From Streptomyces sp. Tu 3180 (lineage in GTDB: Bacteria > Actinomycetota > Actinomycetes > Streptomycetales > Streptomycetaceae), in contig NZ_WOXS01000002.1 in assembly GCF_009852415.1 (NCBI RefSeq), forward strand, positions 7,480,001 to 7,544,000: 64,000 nucleotides of DNA, read 5' to 3'. A program made the translations under genes and the position numbers. Within the stretch, counting starts at the first letter, position 1; each line of letters opens with the position of its first letter. This document shows positions 31,350 through 40,174 of this stretch, piece after piece. The notes under the pieces were generated by a model that searched no databases, was not told the DNA's origin, and saw nothing but the letters and a program-made list of their open reading frames with translations.

Positions 31350-32693
31350 CTACTCCAGGGGCGCGGTCCGCGGCCACGGGCGCCGCTGCTCCAACTGCCC
31401 GGCGATCTCCAGCAGATCGGCCTCCGACCCGGGACGGCCCACCAGCTGGACCGCGCAGGGCGCGCCGGACGGCAGGGTGCCGAACGGAACGGACATCGCG
31501 GGCCATCCCGTCAGGTTCCAGGGCGGAGTCAGCGGCGAGTAGGCCGAGTTGACGGCCACGTTCCGCAGCCAGCCCCGCTCGTGCCAGGGCGCCGCCCTGG
31601 GGGAGCGGCGGGCCAGCGCCGGGGTGAGCAGGACGTCGTGCTCGGCGAAGAACGGCTCCAGCCGCCGGCGCAGCCGCTCCCGGCCGGTCCCGGAGCGCAC
31701 GGCGTGCTCGCAGCGCCGGCCGACGGCCGCGTGCACCCGGGTGCGCCGCGTCAGCAGCCGGGCGTCGACACCGCGTGCGTCCACGGCCGTCCCCGCCGTC
31801 CAGTGCGCCAGCGCGGTCGCGCCCAGCGACACCGGGTACGGCGGATCGGCCCGCCGCACCTGGTGCCCGGCCTTGATCAGCACTCCGGCGGCCTCCCGGA
31901 CGGCCGCCGCGTACGGCCGGGCCACGACGACGCCGGCCAGCGGGCTGCGCAGGGACACGGCGATCCTGCGGGTGCCGTTCCCGGCGCTGCGCACCGTCCC
32001 GGTCCCGGCGAGGACCGCGAACACCACACGGGCGTCCTCGACCGTCGTGGCGAGCGGCCCGTTCTCCGACATCCCGAACCAGTCGCCGTCCCCGATCCCC
32101 GCGGGCACGACCGCGCGGCCCGGCTTGATGGTGACCAGACCGCAGTTGGCGGCCGGTATGCGCAGCGAGCCCATCCCGTCGTTGCCGAGGGCGATCGGCA
32201 CCATCCCGGCGGCGACGGCGGCCGCGCTGCCCCCGGACGACCCTCCCGCGGTGCGCGTCGGGTCCCAGGGGTTGCGGGCGGTGCCGTGGACGCCCTCGGT
32301 GGTGCCGAAGACGCACAGCTCCGGCACGTTCGTCAGCCCCACGACCACCGCGCCCGCCGCCCGCAGCCGGGCCACCGTCTCGTGGTCCCGCTCGGCGGGC
32401 GTGTCCGGGGTCGCCGCCGACCCGACGCGCGTGCTCTCGCCGCGCACGGCGAGGTTGTCCTTGACGGCCACGGGCACCCCGGCCAGGGGGAGTTCACCCA
32501 GCCCGGCGCGAGCGGCCACCTCGTCGGCCTCGGCGAGCGCGGCCGCGGCCCGTACCGCGCGGAAGGCCCCGACCCGCCCGTCGAGCCGCTCGATCCGCGC
32601 GAGGTGCTCCGCGACCACCTCCCGCGGCGCGACCCGCTTCTCCCGTACGGCGGCGGCGATCTCGACGGCGGTCCGGCCGACCCAACTGGTCAC
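31350..32693 (-). CDS. Amidase signature family hydrolase
   Basis: This 447-residue amidase has the Ser-cisSer-Lys triad: Lys78 in VAVKDN, Ser153 in AGGSSGGSAAAV, and nucleophile Ser176 in GNDGMGSLRIPA. In that loop a Met replaces the usual Gly (family GTDxGGS). It has no signal peptide and no GatB/GatC partners, so it is not a GatA. GAGGAG precedes the GTG start at 32691-32693. It diverges from the alpha-mannosidase gene. The amide substrate is unknown. Confidence 0.85.
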   Translation of the reverse strand: MTSWVGRTAVEIAAAVREKRVAPREVVAEHLARIERLDGRVGAFRAVRAAAALAEADEVAARAGLGELPLAGVPVAVKDNLAVRGESTRVGSAATPDTPAERDHETVARLRAAGAVVVGLTNVPELCVFGTTEGVHGTARNPWDPTRTAGGSSGGSAAAVAAGMVPIALGNDGMGSLRIPAANCGLVTIKPGRAVVPAGIGDGDWFGMSENGPLATTVEDARVVFAVLAGTGTVRSAGNGTRRIAVSLRSPLAGVVVARPYAAAVREAAGVLIKAGHQVRRADPPYPVSLGATALAHWTAGTAVDARGVDARLLTRRTRVHAAVGRRCEHAVRSGTGRERLRRRLEPFFAEHDVLLTPALARRSPRAAPWHERGWLRNVAVNSAYSPLTPPWNLTGWPAMSVPFGTLPSGAPCAVQLVGRPGSEADLLEIAGQLEQRRPWPRTAPLE

Positions 32694-32999
32694 TTCGGCT
32701 CCTCGTGGCGAGGGGACAGGGCGGTGCGTACCGGCGAGTACGCAGGGAGCACTGTGCCCTGGCCGGGGCCCCGCGTCGAGAGCCCGCGCGTCCGGGCCGG
32801 CGCGCCCACCCCCGGCCGCGGGACGCGGTGCCGGTCCGCCGGCGGTCCCCGTCCCGGACGGGGAGGAGGCCGCGCGCGATTCGAACCGCGCGCGGTGGGG
32901 GAGCTGTACACCACGTCCGGACCCGTCATCCCCCCCGCCCCCGGTAACCCGCCGCACCGGGCGGACCGCCCGCCCCACCACCGCTACGGAGCACCCCGC
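32694..32999. other. Divergent amidase/alpha-mannosidase promoter region with hairpin
   Basis: No gene is seen. A nine-base stem CCGCGCGCG/CGCGCGCGG with loop ATTCGAAC lies at 32870-32895. On the minus strand the loop reads GTTCGAAT like a tRNA T-arm, but no acceptor or anticodon arms fit around it. Confidence 0.5.
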
Positions 33000-35900
33000 A
33001 TGCATGACGACCGCACCCTGGTCGAAGCCCGCCTCAGGCGCGTCCTCGACGAGCGCATCCGCCCCGCCGTGTACCCCGAGTCCGTGCCCCTCGAGGTCGC
33101 CGTCTGGCACGCCCCCGGAGAGCCCGTTCCGGTCGCCGAGGGCCTCGCCGCCGAACCGGAGCCCGTCGAGGTGGGCGCCCGCTGGGGCGCCCCCTGGGGC
33201 ACCAGCTGGTTCCGGGTCACCGGGACCGTCCCCGAGGCGTGGGCCGGGAGGACCGTCGAGGCGGTCCTCGACCTCGGCTTCGACGAGAACATGCCCGGCT
33301 TCCAGTGCGAGGGCCTGGTCTACCGGCCCGACGGCACCCCGGTGAAGGGCCTGAACCCGCGCAACCAGTGGGTGCGGATCGGCGCCCCCGCCGAGGGCGG
33401 CGAGCAGGTGCGCCTGCACATCGAGGCCGCCTCCAACCCCGTCATCTTCGGCCCCCGCCCCTTCGTGCCCACACCGCTCGGCGACAAGGACACCGCCGGC
33501 GGCGAACCGCAGTACACGCTCGCCCGGATGGACCTCGCCGTCCTCGACGAGGACGTGTGGCAGCTGGTGATCGACCTGGAGGTGCTCGGCGAGCTGATGG
33601 CCGAGCTGCCGGTGGACTCACCGCGCCGCTTCGAGATCCTGCGCGCGGTGGACAGGGCGCTGGACGCCGTCGACCTGCAGGACGTCAACGGCACGGCGCG
33701 ACAGGCCCGTTCACGGCTCACCGACGTCCTCGCCGCGCCCGCCGTGCCCTCCGCCCACCGCATCAGCGCCGTCGGGCACGCGCACATCGACTCGGCGTGG
33801 CTGTGGCCGCTGCGCGAGACCGTGCGCAAGGTCGCCCGTACGGCGGCCAACATGACCGCGCTGCTCGACGACGAGCCGGAGTTCGTCTTCGCCATGTCCC
33901 AGGCCCAGCAGTGGGCGTGGGTGAAGGAGCACCGGCCCGAGGTGTGGGCCCGGGTCAAGAAGGCCGTGGCCGACGGGCGGTTCGTGCCGGCCGGCGGCAT
34001 GTGGGTGGAGTCGGACACCAACATGCCCGGCTCGGAGGCGATGGCGCGGCAGTTCGTGCACGGAAAGCGGTTCTTCCTCGACGAGTTCGGCATCGAGAAC
34101 GACGAGGCGTGGCTGCCGGACACCTTCGGCTTCGCCGCCGGGCTGCCCCAGATCATCAGGGCGGCGGGCTCCCGGTACCTGCTGACGCAGAAGATCTCCT
34201 GGTCGCAGACGAACCGGTTCCCGCACCACACCTTCCAGTGGGAGGGCATCGACGGCACCCGGATCTTCACCCACTTCCCGCCCGTCGACACCTACAACTG
34301 CTCGATGAAGGGCGCCGAGATCGCCCACGCGACCCGCAACTTCAAGGACAAGGGCGTCGCCCGGCACTCGCTGGCGCCCACCGGCTGGGGCGACGGGGGC
34401 GGCGGCACCACCCGCGAGATGGTCGCCAGGGCGGCGCGCCTGCGGAACCTCGAGGGCTCGGCGACCGTGACCTGGGAGACGCCGGCCGCGTTCTTCGCGA
34501 AGGCCGAGGCCGACTACCCCGAGCCGCCCGTCTGGGTCGGCGAGCTCTACCTCGAACTGCACCGGGCCACCCTCACCAGCCAGGCCGGGACCAAGCAGGG
34601 CAACCGGCGCAGCGAACACCTCCTGCGCGAGGCCGAGCTGTGGGCGGCCACGGCGGCCGTGCGCACCGGATTCCCCTACCCGTACGCGGAGCTGGACCGG
34701 ATCTGGAAGACGGTGCTGCTGCACCAGTTCCACGACATCCTGCCCGGCTCCTCCATCGCCTGGGTGCACCGCGAGGCCCGCGCGACCTACGACCGGGTCG
34801 CGCGGGAGCTGAACGGCGTCATCGAGGCCGCCCAGCGCGCCCTGGCCGGCGAGGGCACCGTCCCGCTCGTCTTCAACGCCGCCCCGCACCCCCGCGCGGG
34901 CGTCCCGGCGGGCGGCGCGCGCACCCCCGCGGAGCAGGGGCGCACGGAGCTGTCGGACCGCGCCGGCGGCGGGTACGTCCTGGCCAACGGGATCCTGCGG
35001 GTGGAGATCGACGCCCGGGGCCTGGTGGTCTCCGCCCACGACATCGAGGCCGACCGCGAGGCCATCGCCCCCGGACGGGCCGGCAACCTCCTCCAACTGC
35101 ACCCGGACCTGCCGAACATGTGGGACGCCTGGGACGTCGACGCGTTCTACCGCAACACGGTCACCGATCTGACCGACGCGGACGGGGTCACCGCCGGGGA
35201 GGACGGCGCGTCGGTGCGGATCGTGCGCTCCTTCGGCGACTCCCGGGTCACCCAGGTGCTGTCGCTCGCGCCGGGGGAGCGGCGGCTCGTGGTGGACACC
35301 GAGGTCGACTGGCACGAGACGGAGAAGTTCCTCAAGCTCGCCTTCCCGCTGGACCTGCACGCCGAACGGTACGCGTCCGAGACCCAGTTCGGGCACGTCC
35401 ACCGGCCGACGCACACCAACACCTCCTGGGAGGCGGCCAAGTTCGAGGCGTGCAACCACCGCTTCGTCCACCTCCAGGAGCCGGACTGGGGCGTCGCGGT
35501 CGTCAACGACTCGACGTACGGCCACGACGTGACCCGCACCGTCCGCACCGACCACGGCCGGGCCACCACCGTCACCACTGTCCGGGTGTCCCTGCTGCGC
35601 GCCCCGCGCTTCCCCGACCCCGAGACCGACCAGGGCGTGCACCGCTTCCGGCACGCGCTGGTGCCGGGCGCGGGGATCGGCGACGCGGTGCGCGAGGGCT
35701 GGCGGATCAACCTGCCGGAACGGCGCCTGACCGGCGCCGGGGAGGTCGCCCCGCTGGTGACGGTCGACCAGGAGTCCGTGGTGGTCACCGCGGTCAAGCT
35801 GGCCGACGACGGCAGCGGTGACGTGGTCGTCCGCTTCCACGAGGCCCACGGGGGCCGCGCCCGGGCCACGCTCACCACCGGGTTCGCGGCCGCGGATGTC

Positions 35901-36023
35901 CAGGTGACCGACCTGCTGGAGCGCCCGCTGACCGACACCGAGCCCCCGGTGCTCGACGGCGACCGGATCTCCGTACGGCTGCGCCCCTTCCAGCTGATGA
36001 CCCTGCGGCTGAAGCGGGCCTGA
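33000..36023 (+). CDS. Alpha-mannosidase, glycoside hydrolase family 38
   Basis: This 1007-residue cytoplasmic zinc enzyme of GH38 removes alpha-linked mannose by a retaining mechanism. The zinc site begins with GHAHIDSAWLWP (His260, Asp264); nucleophile Asp374 is in LPDTFGFAAGLPQI; the last zinc His is probably in LLHQFHDILPGSS. N-terminal beta (about 1-240), catalytic barrel, three-helix and large beta-sandwich domains are all present, as in the long bacterial members. ACGGAG precedes ATG 33000. It lies next to an L-fucose operon and may share the role of using fungal or plant glycans. SCO0948 is the counterpart I recall. Confidence 0.95.
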   Translation: MHDDRTLVEARLRRVLDERIRPAVYPESVPLEVAVWHAPGEPVPVAEGLAAEPEPVEVGARWGAPWGTSWFRVTGTVPEAWAGRTVEAVLDLGFDENMPGFQCEGLVYRPDGTPVKGLNPRNQWVRIGAPAEGGEQVRLHIEAASNPVIFGPRPFVPTPLGDKDTAGGEPQYTLARMDLAVLDEDVWQLVIDLEVLGELMAELPVDSPRRFEILRAVDRALDAVDLQDVNGTARQARSRLTDVLAAPAVPSAHRISAVGHAHIDSAWLWPLRETVRKVARTAANMTALLDDEPEFVFAMSQAQQWAWVKEHRPEVWARVKKAVADGRFVPAGGMWVESDTNMPGSEAMARQFVHGKRFFLDEFGIENDEAWLPDTFGFAAGLPQIIRAAGSRYLLTQKISWSQTNRFPHHTFQWEGIDGTRIFTHFPPVDTYNCSMKGAEIAHATRNFKDKGVARHSLAPTGWGDGGGGTTREMVARAARLRNLEGSATVTWETPAAFFAKAEADYPEPPVWVGELYLELHRATLTSQAGTKQGNRRSEHLLREAELWAATAAVRTGFPYPYAELDRIWKTVLLHQFHDILPGSSIAWVHREARATYDRVARELNGVIEAAQRALAGEGTVPLVFNAAPHPRAGVPAGGARTPAEQGRTELSDRAGGGYVLANGILRVEIDARGLVVSAHDIEADREAIAPGRAGNLLQLHPDLPNMWDAWDVDAFYRNTVTDLTDADGVTAGEDGASVRIVRSFGDSRVTQVLSLAPGERRLVVDTEVDWHETEKFLKLAFPLDLHAERYASETQFGHVHRPTHTNTSWEAAKFEACNHRFVHLQEPDWGVAVVNDSTYGHDVTRTVRTDHGRATTVTTVRVSLLRAPRFPDPETDQGVHRFRHALVPGAGIGDAVREGWRINLPERRLTGAGEVAPLVTVDQESVVVTAVKLADDGSGDVVVRFHEAHGGRARATLTTGFAAADVQVTDLLERPLTDTEPPVLDGDRISVRLRPFQLMTLRLKRA

Positions 36024-36098
36024 CCCCACGCCCGCGGGTCCGGGCCGATGCCGGCGGCCCGGACCCGGGCCGGACGGCCGTGTCCGCGGCCCGTCCGG

Positions 36099-36800
36099 TC
36101 ACGCCGTCAGCCGTGTGCGCAGCCACTCCTCCACCGCGCCCACGTGCGCGGCCGCCGCCGCCCGCGCCGCCTCCGGGTCGCGGGCGGCCAGGGCGCGGTG
36201 GATCGCGGCGTGTTCGCGCCGGGTGCGGTCGAAGGCGCCCCCCTCCTGGTGGCCGCGCCGGATCCGGGCCCGGAAGGTGCGCGAGGACAGGCCCTCCAGG
36301 ATCGCGGCCATCGTCCCGTTGCCCGCGGCTCGTGCGATCTCGCGGTGGAACGCCAGGTCGTGGGCGAGGAACTCCTCCGGGTCGTCGGTGGCGTCCATCG
36401 CCGCCAGGTGCCGTGCGACCTCGGCCAGCCGGTCCGGCGTGATCCGCGCGGCGGCCAGCGCGGTCGCCGTCGACTCCAGGACGCGGCGGACCTCCAGCAG
36501 CTCCACCAGACGCGGCCCCCGCGACAGATCGGCCACGACCCCGAAGTTCTCCAGCAGGTCCCCGGCCTCCAGCCGGGTGACGTAGACCCCCGAACCGTGC
36601 CGGGCCTCCAGCACGCCCAGCACCGTGAGCGCGCGGATCGCCTCCCGCATCGAGCTGCGGGAGATGCCCAGGCGCGCGGCCAGGTCCCGCTCCGTGGGCA
36701 GCCGCTGGCCGGGCTCCAGCAGACCCTCGCGGATCATCGCCGTGATCCGCTCGATGGCGCGCTGCGTCACCGTGCCCCTGCGCGGGGCCGTCTCCTCCAC
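36099..36800 (-). CDS. GntR/FadR-family regulator of the L-fucose operon
   Basis: This 233-residue FCD-type GntR regulator has a winged helix (about 10-80, LAARLGISRSSMREAI) and a helical ligand domain with metal-binding candidates in AHDLAFHREIARAAGN and REHAAIHRAL. It diverges from the L-fuconate dehydratase gene across 213 bases holding a perfect TGGTCnGACCA palindrome, the usual FCD-GntR operator form. It probably represses itself and the operon and is relieved by a fucose pathway intermediate. GGAGGAG precedes the GTG start at 36798-36800. Confidence 0.87.
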   Translation of the reverse strand: MEETAPRRGTVTQRAIERITAMIREGLLEPGQRLPTERDLAARLGISRSSMREAIRALTVLGVLEARHGSGVYVTRLEAGDLLENFGVVADLSRGPRLVELLEVRRVLESTATALAAARITPDRLAEVARHLAAMDATDDPEEFLAHDLAFHREIARAAGNGTMAAILEGLSSRTFRARIRRGHQEGGAFDRTRREHAAIHRALAARDPEAARAAAAAHVGAVEEWLRTRLTA

Positions 36801-36843
36801 GCCGCTCCTCCACTCACCGGGTGCGCCGCAGTCTAACGACGAA

Positions 36844-36858
36844 AGTGGTCGGACCACT
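36844..36858. promoter_or_regulatory. GntR operator AGTGGTCGGACCACT
   Basis: This perfect palindrome (seven-base arms, one central base) matches the FCD-GntR consensus TGGTnnnACCA and lies 44 bases before the GntR start, in the divergent control region. Confidence 0.8.
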
Positions 36859-36906
36859 GTGCGGCGATTTCGCGGAAATCCGCGTCCGACGGGTGTTCCG
36901 CCCTCC

Positions 36907-36921
36907 AAGTGGTCTGATAAG
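36907..36921. promoter_or_regulatory. Second, imperfect GntR site near the operon promoter
   Basis: AAGTGGTCTGATAAG repeats the left arm AGTGGTC of the perfect operator but has a poor right arm. It lies 107 bases before the dehydratase start, near where the rightward promoter is expected. Confidence 0.45.
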
Positions 36922-37013
36922 CATGCCCTCGTCGTGCTCGTGACCGTCCGCCTCACCGCGGGCCGCGCCCAGGACCGGCCCTGTGCCCTCCCGTCCTCAC
37001 CGAAAGGCCCTCC

Positions 37014-38360
37014 GTGCCCCCGCAGCCCGTCCGCGTCACCGCCGTCGACACGTACGACATCCGCTTCCCCACCTCGCGCGAACTCGACGGCTCCGACGCG
37101 ATGAACCCCGACCCGGACTACTCGGCGGCCTACGTCGTCCTGCGCACCGACGCCGCCGACGGCCACGAGGGACACGGGTTCGCGTTCACCATCGGGCGGG
37201 GCAACGACGTCCAGGTCGCCGCGATCGAGGCGCTCCGCGGCCATCTGGTCGGACGGTCCGCCGACGAGCTGTGCGCCGACCCCTCCGTCCTGAACCGCGC
37301 CCTGACCGGCGACAGCCAGCTGCGCTGGCTCGGCCCGGAGAAGGGCGTGATGCACATGGCGGTCGGGGCGGTCGTCAACGCCCTGTGGGACCTGGCCGCC
37401 AAGCGCGCGGACAAGCCCCTGTGGCGGCTGCTCGCCGAGGCCGACCCGGCATGGCTCGTCCGCCAGGTCGACTTCCGCTACCTCACCGACGCCCTCACCC
37501 CCGAGGAGGCCCTGACCCTGCTGCGCCGCGGCCGGGAGGGCGCCGAGGAGCGCACGGCCCGGCTGCTGGAGCGCGGCTACCCCGCGTACACCACCTCGCC
37601 CGGCTGGCTCGGCTACGACGACGACAGGCTGACCCGGCTCGCCGCGCGGGCGGTCGCCGACGGCTTCCGGCAGATCAAGCTCAAGGTCGGAGCCGACCTG
37701 GCGGACGACATCCGGCGCTGCCGGACCGCCCGCGCGGCCGTCGGGCCGGACGTGCGCATCGCGATCGACGCCAACCAGCGCTGGGACGTGGCCGAGGCGA
37801 TCCGCTGGACCGGGGCGCTCGCCGAGTTCGACCCGTACTGGATCGAGGAACCCACCAGCCCCGACGACGTCCTCGGGCACGCGGCCGTCCGCCGGGCCGT
37901 CGCCCCGGTGAAGGTGGCCACCGGCGAACACGTGCAGAACCGGATCGTCTTCAAGCAGTTCCTCCAGGCCGGCGCCCTCGACGTCGTCCAGATCGACGCG
38001 GCCCGCGTCGGCGGGGTCCCCGAGAACCTGGCCGTGCTGCTGCTCGCCGCCAAGTACGGCGTACCGGTGTGCCCGCACGCCGGCGGGGTCGGTCTGTGCG
38101 AACTCGTCCAGCACCTGTCGATGTTCGACTACGTGGCCCTGACCGGCACCACCGAGGACCGCGTCATCGAGTACGTGGACCACCTGCACGACCACTTCCT
38201 CGACCCCGTGGTGATCCGCGAGGGCCACTACACGGCCCCGCTCGCACCGGGCTTCTCGGCCGCCATGCGGCCGGAGTCCATCGCCCGGTACACCTACCCC
38301 GACGGCGCCTTCTGGGCCGCCGACGCGGACCCGCAGAAGGAGAAGGAGCAGGCGGCATGA
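37014..38360 (+). CDS. L-fuconate dehydratase, enolase superfamily
   Basis: The 448-residue enzyme should dehydrate L-fuconate to 2-keto-3-deoxy-L-fuconate. Enolase-superfamily marks are KLKVG (Lys base), the metal ligands in IDANQRWD, IEEPTSPDD and TGEHVQNR, and the general-acid His in CPHAGGVG. The N-terminal DGSDAMNPDPDYSAAYVVL and GFAFTIGRGN are hallmarks of the fuconate dehydratase subgroup. AAAGG precedes the GTG start. It is the first gene of a four-gene operon; its stop overlaps the SDR start (ATGA). Confidence 0.92.
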   Translation: MPPQPVRVTAVDTYDIRFPTSRELDGSDAMNPDPDYSAAYVVLRTDAADGHEGHGFAFTIGRGNDVQVAAIEALRGHLVGRSADELCADPSVLNRALTGDSQLRWLGPEKGVMHMAVGAVVNALWDLAAKRADKPLWRLLAEADPAWLVRQVDFRYLTDALTPEEALTLLRRGREGAEERTARLLERGYPAYTTSPGWLGYDDDRLTRLAARAVADGFRQIKLKVGADLADDIRRCRTARAAVGPDVRIAIDANQRWDVAEAIRWTGALAEFDPYWIEEPTSPDDVLGHAAVRRAVAPVKVATGEHVQNRIVFKQFLQAGALDVVQIDAARVGGVPENLAVLLLAAKYGVPVCPHAGGVGLCELVQHLSMFDYVALTGTTEDRVIEYVDHLHDHFLDPVVIREGHYTAPLAPGFSAAMRPESIARYTYPDGAFWAADADPQKEKEQAA

Positions 38361-39121
38361 GCGACTTCGAAGGACTGACGGCCCTGGTCACCGGCGGAGC
38401 CTCCGGCATCGGCCGGGCCGCCGCGGACCTCCTGGCGGAGCGCGGCGCCCGGGTGGCCGTCCTCGACCTGGACCCGTCACCGGTCGGCGAGCCCCTGACC
38501 GGCTACCGCGCCGACGTCACCGACGACACCTCGCTGCGCGCGGCGGTGGCCGCCGCCGTGGACGGCTTCGGCGGCCACGGCGTCCTCGACGTACTGGTCA
38601 ACAACGCCGGCATCGGCGCGCAGGGCACCGTGGAGACCAACTCCGACGACGAATGGCACCGCGTCTTCGACGTCAACGTCCTCGGCATGGTCCGCACCGC
38701 CCGCGCCTGCCTGCCGCACCTGCGCGCCTCCGCGCACGCGGCGATCGTCAACACCTGCTCCGTCGCCGCCACCGCGGGCCTGCCGCGGCGCGCCCTCTAC
38801 AGCGCCACCAAGGGCGCCGTGCACTCCCTCACCCTCGCCATGGCCGCCGACCACGTCCACGAGGGCATCCGCGTCAACTGCGTCAACCCGGGCACGGTCG
38901 ACACCCCCTGGGTCGGCCGGCTGCTCGACGCGGCCGACGACCCGGCCGCCGAACGCGCCGCCCTCGAGGCCCGCCAGCCCACCGGCCGCCTGGTCTCGGC
39001 CGCCGAGGTCGCCGGCGCCATCGCCTACCTCGCGAGCCCCCTGTCCGGCGCCACCACCGGCACCGCCCTCGCGGTCGACGGCGGCATGCAGGGCCTGCGG
39101 CCGCGCCCGGCGGTCCGGTGA
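38357..39121 (+). CDS. SDR dehydrogenase, probable 2-keto-3-deoxy-L-fuconate dehydrogenase
   Basis: This 254-residue classical SDR has an intact TGGASGIG cofactor loop, NNAG, catalytic Ser in NTCSVAATAG and YSATK. By operon position it should oxidise 2-keto-3-deoxy-L-fuconate at C4 with NAD. The start overlaps the dehydratase stop and the stop overlaps the next GTG, so the operon is tightly coupled. L-fucose 1-dehydrogenase is the other SDR role, but the following aldo/keto reductase suits that better. Confidence 0.82.
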   Translation: MSDFEGLTALVTGGASGIGRAAADLLAERGARVAVLDLDPSPVGEPLTGYRADVTDDTSLRAAVAAAVDGFGGHGVLDVLVNNAGIGAQGTVETNSDDEWHRVFDVNVLGMVRTARACLPHLRASAHAAIVNTCSVAATAGLPRRALYSATKGAVHSLTLAMAADHVHEGIRVNCVNPGTVDTPWVGRLLDAADDPAAERAALEARQPTGRLVSAAEVAGAIAYLASPLSGATTGTALAVDGGMQGLRPRPAVR

Positions 39122-40113
39122 ACCGCCACCGGCTCGGCCGCAGCGGCGTCGAGGTCACCGGCCTGGCCTTCGGCGCCTCGGGCATCGGCAACCTGTACAC
39201 CGAGGTCGGCGAGGAGGCGGCGCGGCAGGCGGTGCGGGCCGCCTGGCAGCGCGGCATCCGCTACTTCGACACCGCCCCGCACTACGGCCTCGGCCTGGCC
39301 GAACGCCGCCTCGGCGCGGCGCTGCGCGCGTACCCGCGCGGGCAGTACATCGTGTCCACCAAGGTGGGCCGCCGCCTCGAACCCGCCGACACGGGCGGCG
39401 ACGACCTCGCCCACGGCTTCGCCGTGCCCGCCACCCACCGCCGGGTCTGGGACTTCAGCGCCGACGGCGTGCGCCGCACCCTGGAGGCGAGCCTGGAACG
39501 CCTCGGCCTGGACCGCGTCGACGTCGTCTACCTCCACGACCCCGACGACCACGCCGAACAGGCCTTCCGCGAGGGCTACCCGGCCCTGGAGCGGCTCCGG
39601 GCCGAGGGCGTGGTGGGCGCGATCGGCGCCGGCATGAACCAGACCGCGATGCTCACCCGCTTCGTCCGCGACACGGACGTCGACGTCGTCCTGTGCGCCG
39701 GCCGCCACACCCTGCTCGACCAGAGCGCCCTGACCGACCTGCTCCCCGCCGCCCGGGAACACGGCACGTCGGTGGTCCTCGGCGGCGCCTTCAACTCCGG
39801 CCTCCTCGCGAACCCCCGGCCGGACGCCACGTACGACTACGCGCCCGCGCCGGCCGGGCTGCTGGAGCGCGCCCTGCGCATCGAGGAGGCGGCCGAACGC
39901 CACGGCACCACCCTGCGCGCCGCCGCCCTGGCCTTCTGCGCCGCCCACCCGGCGGTCGCGAGCGTGCTGGTCGGCGCCCGCTCGGCGGCCGAGGTCCACG
40001 ACTGCGCGGACCAGTTCGCCGCCCCGGTGCCCGCCGCCCTCTGGCAGGAGCTGCGCGACACCGGTCTGCTGCCGTCCGGCGCCCCCGTCCCCGCCGGGGA
40101 GGAGCCGTCGTGA
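39118..40113 (+). CDS. Aldo/keto reductase, probable L-fucose (D-threo-aldose) 1-dehydrogenase
   Basis: This 331-residue AKR has the family tetrad: Asp and Tyr in YFDTAPHYG, Lys in STKVGRRL, His in YLHDPDDH. The D-threo-aldose dehydrogenase subgroup oxidises L-fucose to L-fuconolactone, matching the lactonase downstream. The GTG start overlaps the previous stop. VLGGAFNSGLL and late SVLVGARSAAEV form the cofactor phosphate site. Confidence 0.83.
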   Translation: MNRHRLGRSGVEVTGLAFGASGIGNLYTEVGEEAARQAVRAAWQRGIRYFDTAPHYGLGLAERRLGAALRAYPRGQYIVSTKVGRRLEPADTGGDDLAHGFAVPATHRRVWDFSADGVRRTLEASLERLGLDRVDVVYLHDPDDHAEQAFREGYPALERLRAEGVVGAIGAGMNQTAMLTRFVRDTDVDVVLCAGRHTLLDQSALTDLLPAAREHGTSVVLGGAFNSGLLANPRPDATYDYAPAPAGLLERALRIEEAAERHGTTLRAAALAFCAAHPAVASVLVGARSAAEVHDCADQFAAPVPAALWQELRDTGLLPSGAPVPAGEEPS

Positions 40114-40174
40114 GGGCCGTCCCGCACACCGGGGTCCGCCCCGGCGCGGCCCCGCCCGCCGTGCGGGAGCTGCC

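Noticed and set aside
32870..32895. tRNA T-arm or tRNA-derived attachment site
   Set aside because: The loop reads GTTCGAAT on the minus strand but the stem is nine bases and no acceptor, D or anticodon arms fit around it.
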